Positions 1 through 5,729 are shown, counted from the first letter of the stretch. The stretch: DNA of 5,729 nucleotides from Porphyromonadaceae bacterium (GCA_021199145.1 JAJQIP010000200.1:1-5729); one strand, 5' to 3'. Program-made: numbers and translations. Notes: generated by a model from the sequence alone, not told the origin.

Positions 1-20
1 GCCCGATGACCAACCCGACG

Positions 21-638
21 TTACAGCCGCGCTTTCGACGCTTTTGCCCGAACCGCCCGGTCCGCCCCACGCAGACTGTAATCACACCCGCAATAGCTTT
101 GGTTATAAAACCGGTAGGCGGCAATCAACTCCCGCCGCCGCTCCTGCAACCCCTCTTTACGCCAGTTCCGGTCCCAGAACTCCACCCCCGGAAATTCAGC
201 GGCAACGGCACACCCCGCCGCACGGATTTGTGCCAGGTCTTTCCAGCGGGACGAAGCCAGGGTCGTCGCAAAGAGGGAAAAGCCGTGTTCCGCCGCATAA
301 CGGGCCGTCTCCCGTAATCGCATCGTAAAGCAGCGCAGACAACGCCGCCCTCGCTCCGGCTCCTCCTCTAACCCCTGCATCTCCGCCACCCAACGGTCGT
401 GATTGTCATCCGCATCCACGAAGGCCAGCCCCAACGCCGTGGCATGTCGCACACACTCGTTCTTCCGCCGTAAATACTCCTCCTCAGGAAAGATATTCGG
501 GTTACAGAAGAAGAGGGTCGGCCGCACATCGTTGTCGAGCAGACACTCCACAATGGCCGACGAACAGGGAGCGCAGCAACAGTGCAACAGCACCTCTCGC
601 ACCCCACCTGGCACCGTCAGATGTATCACAGGTTTCAT
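21..638 (-). CDS. queH: Epoxyqueuosine reductase QueH (DUF208 family)
   Basis: The 205-residue protein matches the QueH family, which reduces epoxyqueuosine to queuosine at the wobble base of tRNAs with GUN anticodons. It is the cytosolic last step of queuosine synthesis and is unrelated in sequence to QueG. Visible signatures are the N-terminal HCCCAPC motif (residues 19-25), with the adjacent cysteines typical of the family. A CxxC at C100/C103 lies in an ERGxRCLRC context, and TTLASSRWK is at about 125-133. NWRKxGLxERR is at about 158-168 and a late YCGC at 182-185. The paired cysteines plus CxxC are the expected iron-sulfur ligands, and the late CxC is thought to be redox active. The length is normal for the family and both ends are inside the window. 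The ATG at 638 is the only sensible start, because the cysteine motif follows within 20 residues. The gene is much richer in G+C than the cas genes and is probably resident chromosome, not part of the CRISPR system. Confidence 0.93.
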   Translation of the reverse strand: MKPVIHLTVPGGVREVLLHCCCAPCSSAIVECLLDNDVRPTLFFCNPNIFPEEEYLRRKNECVRHATALGLAFVDADDNHDRWVAEMQGLEEEPERGRRCLRCFTMRLRETARYAAEHGFSLFATTLASSRWKDLAQIRAAGCAVAAEFPGVEFWDRNWRKEGLQERRRELIAAYRFYNQSYCGCDYSLRGADRAVRAKASKARL

Positions 639-642
639 ACCG

Positions 643-650
643 CAAAAATA
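643..650 (-). promoter_or_regulatory. Candidate -7 box for queH
   Basis: On the minus strand this reads TATTTTTG, a full match to the Bacteroidetes -7 consensus TAnnTTTG. It lies only 4 bases upstream of the queH ATG, so transcription would begin at or next to the start codon and give a leaderless or nearly leaderless mRNA. I see no convincing TTTG-type -33 box at the usual distance, and one 8-base match in AT-rich DNA is weak evidence. Read-through from the tracrRNA gene upstream is an alternative source of transcription. Confidence 0.3.
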
Positions 651-686
651 GAATCTTCTCCCCTATTTTCTTCCATCACTTACCAC

Positions 687-719
687 AAAAAAAGCGAGGA
701 GACCCCGAAAGATCTCCCC
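687..719 (-). terminator. Intrinsic terminator of tracrRNA
   Basis: The minus-strand RNA folds as a 9-bp stem, GGGGAGAUC (719-711) with GGUCUCCUC (704-696), including two G-U pairs and a UUUCGG loop. Two bases later it runs into seven U (693-687). This is both the last structural hairpin of the tracrRNA and its transcription stop, and it separates the tracrRNA from queH 49 bases further on. Confidence 0.87.
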
Positions 720-773
720 TCTCAAAATGTTTTCACAACGGAATAATCCTTATTGTAAATTGCTCAAAATTGT
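687..773 (-). ncRNA. tracrRNA of the type II-C system
   Basis: Read on the minus strand, this stretch has the tracrRNA parts in the right order. The anti-repeat comes first (776-753) and pairs with the first 28 bases of the CRISPR repeat apart from small bulges. Next is a nexus hairpin at 749-740 (GGA-UUAU-UCC) inside AAGGAUUAUUCCG, which resembles the AAGGCUAGUCCG nexus of the S. pyogenes tracrRNA. A small GUG-AAAA-CAU hairpin follows at about 736-727. Last is a strong terminator hairpin at 719-696 with a run of seven U. A promoter sits just upstream and places the 5' end near 773, giving an RNA of about 87 nt; the exact 5' end is inferred. The RNA pairs with crRNA for processing and for Cas9 loading. 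It is transcribed away from cas9 and towards queH. Confidence 0.9.
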
Positions 774-776
774 TCT
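753..776 (-). repeat. tracrRNA anti-repeat (degenerate repeat copy)
   Basis: On the plus strand, 753-764 matches bases 2-13 of the repeat without error (TTGTAAATTGCT). After a 2-base gap, 765-773 matches bases 16-24 (CAAAATTGT), and 774-776 continues with TCT after one more skipped base. In the RNA duplex this leaves two crRNA U residues bulged out. The second half of the repeat is not represented. The similarity suggests the anti-repeat descends from a repeat copy. Confidence 0.9.
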
Positions 777-777
777 A

Positions 778-811
778 CAAATATAGATATTTTTTTATTC
801 TCTCCATCAAA
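778..811 (-). promoter_or_regulatory. Predicted tracrRNA promoter
   Basis: The minus strand carries TATATTTG at 785-778, a full match to the Bacteroidetes -7 box TAnnTTTG. A TTTG at 811-808 can serve as the -33 box. The spacing is 22 bases, slightly more than the usual 19-21. Transcription would begin about five bases after the -7 box, near 773, exactly where the anti-repeat begins. That agreement with the RNA architecture raises confidence. Confidence 0.7.
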
Positions 812-844
812 AGCTAAAAATTTTTTCTTTTTAAGTTTATTTTT

Positions 845-852
845 TATATTTG
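845..852 (+). promoter_or_regulatory. Predicted promoter -7 box of the cas operon
   Basis: TATATTTG on the plus strand fully matches TAnnTTTG and lies 29 bases before the cas9 ATG. The predicted start of transcription near 857 leaves a 5' leader of about 25 nt. The -33 region is only a T-rich tract (about 821-830) without a clean TTTG. The leader is A-rich and has no Shine-Dalgarno sequence at a standard distance, as is common in Bacteroidetes; the AGAGG at 855-859 is too far from the ATG to serve as one. This promoter is divergent from the tracrRNA promoter, with the two -7 boxes about 60 bases apart. Confidence 0.6.
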
Positions 853-881
853 AAGAGGAAAACTTTTGAAAAAAACGAATC

Positions 882-3800
882 ATGAAAAACATATTAGGAT
901 TAGACTTAGGCTCAGGAAGCATTGGCTGGGCTGTTATACAAGAAGAGGAGGAGAACAAACCCTCTATTTTAGGTATAGGTTCCCGCATCATACCACTGTC
1001 AACCGACGATGCCACACAATTCACACAAGGACAAAGCATTACAAAAAATGCGGATCGTACAAAAGCCCGGACACAAAGAAAAATGCTAAATCGCTACCAA
1101 ATGCGGCGCAGTATGCTCACTGCATTTCTACATGAATACGGAATGACTCCCGATGAGAGGCTCATCAAACTGCCCCCGGTCGAACTATGGGGAATTCGGG
1201 CAAAAGCGGTAACTGAAGAGATATCTCTTCCCGAATTAGGACGGGTTTTATACCACCTCAATCAAAAACGGGGCTATAAATCGGCAAAAGGAGACTACGA
1301 TGAATGCGACAAAGAGAAATCCAAATACCTTTCAGATCTTACAAATAGAGAAAAAGAACTGCGAGAAAAAGACATGACCATTGGTCAGAAATTCTATGCA
1401 GAACTGAAGGCTGACCCTTCCTATCGATGCAAAGACCGAGTATATCCACGCGAATCATATATAGAGGAATTCGACCGTATCATGGAATGCCAACGCCAAT
1501 ACCATAATATTCTTACGGACGACCGTATTGCGTATTTACGCAACCATATTATATATTATCAACGGCCTCTTAAATCATGCAAGCACTTGGTAGGGAAATG
1601 CACATTGGCCCAAATGGTATATCAACTTCCCGATGGTTCTTTAAAGAGCCGAGGAATAAAAGTCGCTCCACGAACTTCTCCTCTTTTCCAAGTGTGTAAA
1701 ATATGGCAAACGCTTAACAATCTTGAAATAAAACATGGGAAAGAGAAACTCATCCTCTCCAAAGAGCAACGGCAAACGCTGTTTGAGCATTTAAACACCA
1801 ATGAAAAATTAACTCCTGCCTATTTCTATAAGATTACAGGAATTTCAAAAAAGGAGGGTTGGTCAGTAGAGCAAACCTTGGGTAGGGGATTACAGGGCAA
1901 TACGACATATACAGCTTTGAAAAATGCGTTGGATGGATACGCTGAAGCGGGAAAATTATTACGTTTCGAACTACACATCCGAACCGTGGAGATTGCTGAT
2001 TGCGAAACAGGCGAAATCCTTCAACAACCGGTTATTGATACCGACTTCGAACAGGAACCTCTTTACCAGCTGTGGCACACTCTCTACTCCATTAACGATA
2101 GGGAAGTACTCGACCGAGTATTGATTCGTAAATTTGGGATAACGGATGATGCCATTCGAGGAAAATTAAAAAATATCGACTTTGTAAAAGCGGGATATGG
2201 CAATCTTTCTAGTTTGGCCATGCGCCGTATTCTTCCCTATCTGATGCAAGGATATGTCTATTCCGAAGCTTGTTTCCGAGCCGGGTACAACCATAGTCAG
2301 TCGCTTACCAAAGAAGAGAACCAAAGCCGGGAGTTGGCCAAAGCCCTCTCCCAGATTCCACGAGGAGACCTGCGTCAGCCCGTCATAGAAAAAATCCTCA
2401 ACCAGATGGTCAATCTCGTCAATGCGCTTATCGATAAATATGGGGCTTTTGACGAAATACGGGTAGAATTGGCTCGTGAACTGAAACAAAGTCGAGAAGA
2501 AAGGGAAAATACCAAAGAGAGAATGAACGAAAATCAGAAACGAAATGACAAGATTCGTGAAAGAATTTTAAATGAATACAAACTATATCCGACCTATTCT
2601 CGCATACAAAAATACAAGCTATGGGAAGAAAGTGGTAATCTATGTATGTACTGTGGACAACCGGTAGATTGCAACGCTTTTTTAAAAGGGACAGAAGTTG
2701 AACGGGAACACATTATTCCGCAATCCCTTTTCTTTGACGATAGCTTTGCCAACAAAGTATGTGCCTGCCGTAATTGTAACCAGGAGAAAAACAACCGCAC
2801 CGCTTATGATTATATGAGCAGCAAGCCCGAAAATGAATTCAAGAAATACCTCGACCGAATAGATTCACTGTGGAAGGAGAAGAAAATCTCCAATGAAAAG
2901 CACAAATATTTGCTCATGAAGGAGTGTGAAATTCCCCAGGATTTTATCAACCGACAATTGCGGGAAAGCCAATATATCGCTCGAAAGGCGATGGAAATTC
3001 TCAAGACAATATGCTATAATGTCTATGCCACGAGTGGAAGTGTCACAGCCTACCTGCGCCACCTTTGGGGATGGGATACCGTATTGCATGATCTTAACCT
3101 CAATCGTTATCGGGAAGGAGGCCTCACCGAAAATATCAATAATCGAGAATGTATCAAGGGATGGGACAAACGTCTCGACCATCGCCACCATGCCATTGAT
3201 GCCCTAACCATAGCCTGTACCAAGCAAGGCTATATTCAACGCATCAACACACTTGCTGCGCACAAAGATGAAAAAGGGTATTCCTCTCTCGATCGGTATA
3301 TCCAAGAGCAACCTCACTTCACCCACCAAGAAGTATATTCCGCTGCAGAAAAAATTCTAATCTCCTTCAAGGCGGGCAAACGGGCAGCTTCCTCAGGCAA
3401 ACGATATATCCATAAAGGAGGCAAACGTATCCTGGTCCAACAAAATATCATTATTCCCCGAGGTGCTCTTAGTAAGGAGAGTGTCTACGGGAAAATAGCT
3501 CGTTACCATAAAGATAAAAAAGGAAACATATCTTTCCAGGACGAATATGTGATTAAATATCCCGTCAGTGGTATTACAAAAAAGAACGTAGGAGATATTG
3601 TCGATAAAAATATACGTAACATTTTAAGCCAACGTCTGGATGAATATAAGGACAACGAGAAAAAAGCCTTCTCTACCCCTATCTATACCTCGGACGGGAA
3701 ACCCATTCAAACAGTACGTTGCTTTACTGGACTAAAAGCAGTGGCCCCAGTAAAATACAATGAAAAGGGAGAGGCCATTGGATTTGTAAAACCAAATAAC

Positions 3801-4307
3801 AACCACCACATAGCTATCTATACCGATAAGGAGGGGATGTTGCAGGAACATGTCGTTACCTTTTGGCATGCTGTGGAGCGGAAAAAATATCGGCTTCCCG
3901 TTATCATAGAGCATCCCGATGAAGTTTGGGACAGCGTTAATGACAATATGGATGAAAAATTTCTGAAACAACTTCCCGACCCTACATGGAAATTTCTCCT
4001 ATCCATGCAGCAAAATGAGATGTTTGTTCTCGGCTTACCTGACGACATTTACACAGATTCCTTGGAAAACAGGGATTACGCTTTGCTGAGTAACTATTTA
4101 TACCGAGTACAGAAATTAGCAACAAAAAACTACTGCTTTAGACTTCATACAGAAACCAGTGTAGATGATAAATATGAAGGGACCAAAAATGAATTATTAT
4201 CAAAGGCGATGGGGAAATTAAAAATAATCCAAAGTATGGATGCCTTCAAGAAAATAAATCCCCATAAAGTTCGCATCAATTATGTAGGAGAAATAATTCC
4301 CTTATGA
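882..4307 (+). CDS. cas9: CRISPR-associated endonuclease Cas9, type II-C
   Basis: This 1141-residue protein is an RNA-guided DNA endonuclease that cuts targets matching the crRNA when loaded with crRNA and tracrRNA. RuvC-I opens the protein (GLDLGSGSIGWA, catalytic D8). An arginine-rich bridge helix follows at about 58-82, then the REC lobe to about 500. RuvC-II is at VELARE (E529). The HNH domain spans about 575-690, with EREHIIPQS giving H610 and the aligned N633 in CRNCNQEKNN. RuvC-III is DHRHHAIDAL (H770, D773), and the C-terminal WED and PAM-interacting region runs from about 830. All expected catalytic residues are present, and no frameshift or internal stop is seen. The HNH carries two CxxC pairs (C588/C591, C629/C632) that look like a zinc site. 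The length fits II-C, being larger than the roughly 1080 residues of Neisseria Cas9. The ATG at 882 is chosen because RuvC-I follows at once. The stop overlaps the cas1 start by 4 bases. The PAM cannot be read from sequence. Confidence 0.98.
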   Translation: MKNILGLDLGSGSIGWAVIQEEEENKPSILGIGSRIIPLSTDDATQFTQGQSITKNADRTKARTQRKMLNRYQMRRSMLTAFLHEYGMTPDERLIKLPPVELWGIRAKAVTEEISLPELGRVLYHLNQKRGYKSAKGDYDECDKEKSKYLSDLTNREKELREKDMTIGQKFYAELKADPSYRCKDRVYPRESYIEEFDRIMECQRQYHNILTDDRIAYLRNHIIYYQRPLKSCKHLVGKCTLAQMVYQLPDGSLKSRGIKVAPRTSPLFQVCKIWQTLNNLEIKHGKEKLILSKEQRQTLFEHLNTNEKLTPAYFYKITGISKKEGWSVEQTLGRGLQGNTTYTALKNALDGYAEAGKLLRFELHIRTVEIADCETGEILQQPVIDTDFEQEPLYQLWHTLYSINDREVLDRVLIRKFGITDDAIRGKLKNIDFVKAGYGNLSSLAMRRILPYLMQGYVYSEACFRAGYNHSQSLTKEENQSRELAKALSQIPRGDLRQPVIEKILNQMVNLVNALIDKYGAFDEIRVELARELKQSREERENTKERMNENQKRNDKIRERILNEYKLYPTYSRIQKYKLWEESGNLCMYCGQPVDCNAFLKGTEVEREHIIPQSLFFDDSFANKVCACRNCNQEKNNRTAYDYMSSKPENEFKKYLDRIDSLWKEKKISNEKHKYLLMKECEIPQDFINRQLRESQYIARKAMEILKTICYNVYATSGSVTAYLRHLWGWDTVLHDLNLNRYREGGLTENINNRECIKGWDKRLDHRHHAIDALTIACTKQGYIQRINTLAAHKDEKGYSSLDRYIQEQPHFTHQEVYSAAEKILISFKAGKRAASSGKRYIHKGGKRILVQQNIIIPRGALSKESVYGKIARYHKDKKGNISFQDEYVIKYPVSGITKKNVGDIVDKNIRNILSQRLDEYKDNEKKAFSTPIYTSDGKPIQTVRCFTGLKAVAPVKYNEKGEAIGFVKPNNNHHIAIYTDKEGMLQEHVVTFWHAVERKKYRLPVIIEHPDEVWDSVNDNMDEKFLKQLPDPTWKFLLSMQQNEMFVLGLPDDIYTDSLENRDYALLSNYLYRVQKLATKNYCFRLHTETSVDDKYEGTKNELLSKAMGKLKIIQSMDAFKKINPHKVRINYVGEIIPL

Positions 4308-5233
4308 TAAAAAAGACTCTCTATTTTGGTAATCCTGCATATCTGAGTTTTAACAATGGGCAATTGGTGCTACGACTTCCCGAGGTAGAGAAAAACGATT
4401 CGTTGCCAATCTCATTTAAACAAAAAGCTATACGGACAATACCTGTTGAGGATATTGGGGTATTATTATTGGACCACCAACAAATTACCGTTACGCATGC
4501 GCTGTTGTCTGCACTGCTCGACAACAACTGTGCCATTATCACCTGCGATAATAATCACCTTCCCACTGGTCTCATGCTCCCTCTTTGCGGAAATGCTACA
4601 CAAAGCGAACGATTTCATGACCAAATAGAGGCATCTCTCCCTCTGCAAAAACAATTATGGCGACAGACCGTACAAGCGAAAATCGCTAATCAGGCGAAAT
4701 TATTGCACGAACGAAAGATTGAATGCGGCAATATGCTGAAGTGGATTACAGAAGTACATAGTGGGGATACCGATAATATCGAAGCTCGGGCAGCTGTATA
4801 TTATTGGAGTAATTTATTCCCTCAAATACCCTATTTCAGTCGGAAAAGAGATGGAGTACCACCCAACAATCTATTAAACTATGGATATGCCATATTACGT
4901 GCCATTGTAGCCCGGGCATTGGTCGGAAGTGGTCTTCTACCCACTTTGGGAATACATCACCACAACCGTTACAATGCTTATTGTCTGGCTGATGATATCA
5001 TGGAACCTTATCGACCTTACGTAGACCGATTGGTGTGTGAATTTCTTGACGAAAGGATCGATATCACTCAATTACAGACAAACATAAAGACCCGTCTCCT
5101 TACCCTTCCAACGACAGAAGTCATTATAGACGGGCAGCGAAGTCCGCTCATGATTGCCGTTGCCCAAACAACGGCCACTGTATACAAATGCTTCTCAGGA
5201 GAAACCCGAAAAATCACCTATCCCGAAATGTGA
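4304..5233 (+). CDS. cas1: CRISPR integrase Cas1, type II-C
   Basis: This 309-residue protein is the catalytic subunit of the Cas1-Cas2 complex that inserts new spacers at the array. The N-terminal beta domain begins with IKKTLYFGNPAYLS, typical of type II Cas1. The C-terminal helical domain holds the active-site residues. These are E160 in NIEARAAVYYW, a histidine in LGIHHHNRYNAY (probably H219), and the acidic cluster ADDIMEPYRP (D230, D231, E234). Length is normal and the gene is intact. The ATG overlaps the cas9 stop as ATGA, so translation is probably coupled. The downstream end overlaps cas2 as GTGA. No csn2 or cas4 lies nearby, which supports subtype II-C, where Cas1, Cas2 and Cas9 suffice. 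Confidence 0.97.
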   Translation: MIKKTLYFGNPAYLSFNNGQLVLRLPEVEKNDSLPISFKQKAIRTIPVEDIGVLLLDHQQITVTHALLSALLDNNCAIITCDNNHLPTGLMLPLCGNATQSERFHDQIEASLPLQKQLWRQTVQAKIANQAKLLHERKIECGNMLKWITEVHSGDTDNIEARAAVYYWSNLFPQIPYFSRKRDGVPPNNLLNYGYAILRAIVARALVGSGLLPTLGIHHHNRYNAYCLADDIMEPYRPYVDRLVCEFLDERIDITQLQTNIKTRLLTLPTTEVIIDGQRSPLMIAVAQTTATVYKCFSGETRKITYPEM

Positions 5234-5574
5234 AAAACGAACTTGATCGTTTCAGCGAATACCGTATTATGTGGGTACTTGTGTTTTTCGATTTACCGAC
5301 CGAAACCAAGAAAGAGCGGAAAGCCTATGCGGATTTTCGGAAAAAACTTATACATGATGGTTTTACGATGTTCCAATTTTCCATCTATATACGTCACTGC
5401 CCAAGTCGGGAAAATGCCGATGTACATATAAAACGAGTCAAATTATCCCTTCCTTCACTTGGGAAAGTAGGGATATTGTGTATTACCGACAAACAATTTG
5501 GAATGATGGAAATTTTTTCTGCTTCTAAACCAATGACACCCCCTACACCCATACAGCAACTCGAACTATTTTAA
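5230..5574 (+). CDS. cas2: CRISPR-associated protein Cas2, type II-C
   Basis: Cas2 forms the dimeric scaffold of the spacer-integration complex with Cas1. The protein has the short ferredoxin-like fold signature MWVLVFFDLPTETKKERKAY near its start, with conserved D21 after the first beta strand. GFTMFQFSIYIRHC comes next and the C-terminus is QQLELF, a tail I associate with Bacteroidetes II-C Cas2. I chose the GTG at 5230 (114 residues). It overlaps the cas1 stop as GTGA, matching the ATGA junction upstream, and keeps the segment RFSEYRI that precedes MWVLV in relatives I recall. The ATG at 5188 would add 14 unlikely residues inside cas1, and the ATG at 5269 would drop the conserved lead-in. 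No separate ribosome site is seen, so translational coupling to cas1 is likely. Confidence 0.95.
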   Translation: MKNELDRFSEYRIMWVLVFFDLPTETKKERKAYADFRKKLIHDGFTMFQFSIYIRHCPSRENADVHIKRVKLSLPSLGKVGILCITDKQFGMMEIFSASKPMTPPTPIQQLELF

Positions 5575-5578
5575 AAAC

Positions 5579-5615
5579 AAAAAGCACCTTCTCTACATAG
5601 AGAAGGTGCTTTTTT
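5579..5615. terminator. Bidirectional intrinsic terminator after cas2
   Basis: A near-perfect inverted repeat starts five bases after the cas2 stop. Its GC-containing core AGCACCTTCTCT (5583-5594) pairs with AGAGAAGGTGCT (5599-5610) around an ACAT loop, and flanking A/T pairs extend the stem to about 16 bp. A T run follows at 5611-5615 on the plus strand, and the A-rich bases at 5573-5583 give a U tract on the minus strand. It should end the cas operon and also stop crRNA transcripts arriving from the array. Confidence 0.92.
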
Positions 5616-5681
5616 CGAATGCAATTTTTAATTTCTATTCCTGACATAACAAACTGGTATTTATCGATTTGTACGCATCCA
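5616..5681. other. AT-rich flank between terminator and array
   Basis: This 66-base stretch separates the cas terminator from the outermost repeat and has no coding potential. It could be the leader or the trailer of the array. If crRNAs are read from the minus strand, as the repeat orientation suggests, this is the downstream (trailer) side and any conventional leader lies outside the window. The bases next to the repeat are not flanked by a second good repeat copy, so I do not call a spacer here. Confidence 0.5.
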
Positions 5682-5729
5682 GTTGTATTCGGTATGTCAA
5701 AGATACAATTTTGAAAGCAATTTACAACA
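5682..5729 (-). CRISPR. CRISPR array edge: one 47-nt repeat
   Basis: The last bases of the window contain one 47-base repeat unit at 5682-5728, with the array presumably continuing beyond the edge. In crRNA sense (minus strand) it begins GTTGTAAATTGC and ends CCGAATACAAC, with 6-base terminal inverted repeats GTTGTA/TACAAC. Three things identify it despite there being one copy: the 47-base length and GTTGT..TGCTTTCAAA..TATCTTTGA layout that I recall for Bacteroidetes II-C repeats, its place after cas2, and the matching anti-repeat in the tracrRNA 4.9 kb away. The anti-repeat also fixes the orientation, since it pairs with the first half of the repeat, which is the part kept in mature type II crRNAs. 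crRNAs are therefore read towards cas2. Number of spacers, their targets and whether this copy is degenerate cannot be seen. Confidence 0.9.
5698..5728 (-). promoter_or_regulatory. Putative crRNA promoter inside the repeat
   Basis: In crRNA sense the repeat holds TATCTTTG at bases 24-31 (5705-5698), a full match to the -7 box TAnnTTTG. A TTG at bases 2-4 (5727-5725) can act as the -33 box, with 19 bases between them, within the usual Bacteroidetes spacing. Transcription would begin around repeat base 36-38 (about 5693-5691) and run through the last ten or so repeat bases into the adjoining spacer. The consensus match is seen; promoter activity is inferred. Confidence 0.5.

Noticed and set aside
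6..328. Plus-strand reading frames opposite queH
   Set aside because: They are proline- and arginine-rich translations of the complement of a GC-rich conserved gene, without any domain signature.
774..800. A long tracrRNA form whose 5' part could guide Cas9 to its own promoter, as in S. pyogenes
   Set aside because: The only shared sequence between this upstream stretch and the cas9 promoter is the common -7 box, too short and too generic to suggest self-targeting.
764..1039. 91-residue minus-strand reading frame across the cas9 start
   Set aside because: It overlaps the tracrRNA anti-repeat, both promoters and the RuvC-I coding region, and its product is a lysine- and phenylalanine-rich low-complexity sequence with no family resemblance.
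2166..3191. Minus-strand reading frames of about 107-108 residues inside cas9
   Set aside because: They are antisense to clearly conserved Cas9 catalytic regions and have no recognisable product, so they are by-products of cas9 codon use.
5188..5229. Longer Cas2 beginning at the ATG at 5188
   Set aside because: The extra 14 residues lie wholly inside the cas1 coding end and do not resemble any Cas2 lead-in I know. The GTG at 5230 gives the neat 4-base overlap seen at the other junction.
5652..5681. The 30 bases beside the repeat as a terminal spacer
   Set aside because: The length fits a spacer, but only GTT of a second repeat is seen at the expected place, so there is no real repeat on the other side.
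5609..5681. A second tracrRNA on the plus strand next to the array
   Set aside because: Only a short anti-repeat-like piece is present. There is no AAGG-type nexus and no following terminator, whereas the copy at 687-773 has all parts.

Overview
This window carries a compact, apparently intact type II-C CRISPR-Cas locus beside an unrelated tRNA-modification gene. The likely host is a member of the Bacteroidota, probably Bacteroidales. Three things point there: the Cas9, Cas1 and Cas2 proteins look like the Bacteroidetes II-C type; the edge of the array is a 47-nt repeat, a length common in that group; and the A/T-rich gaps contain several matches to the Bacteroidetes promoter -7 box (TAnnTTTG). 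I cannot name a genus with confidence.

Layout, left to right. queH (epoxyqueuosine reductase) is at 21-638 on the minus strand and is visibly GC-rich. The gap at 639-881 is non-coding but full of signals. It holds a tracrRNA gene on the minus strand (about 773 to 687), with an anti-repeat, nexus hairpin and intrinsic terminator, its promoter, and a back-to-back promoter for the cas operon. cas9 (882-4307), cas1 (4304-5233) and cas2 (5230-5574) follow on the plus strand. Each junction is a 4-base start/stop overlap, so they form one translationally coupled operon. There is no csn2 or cas4, which gives subtype II-C. A strong two-way terminator follows cas2. After an AT-rich flank of about 66 nt, the window ends in the first visible CRISPR repeat (5682-5728).

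How the parts work together. Cas1 and Cas2 would insert new spacers. crRNAs are read from the minus strand, towards the cas genes. The tracrRNA pairs with the first half of the repeat part of the crRNA, leaving a 2-nt bulge. Cas9 uses the paired RNAs to cut DNA with its RuvC and HNH sites, whose catalytic residues are all present.

Nothing here is a new class of system. The point most worth following up is that the repeat itself contains what looks like a complete Bacteroidetes promoter. Each spacer may therefore be transcribed from its own repeat, as is known for Neisseria and Campylobacter II-C arrays.
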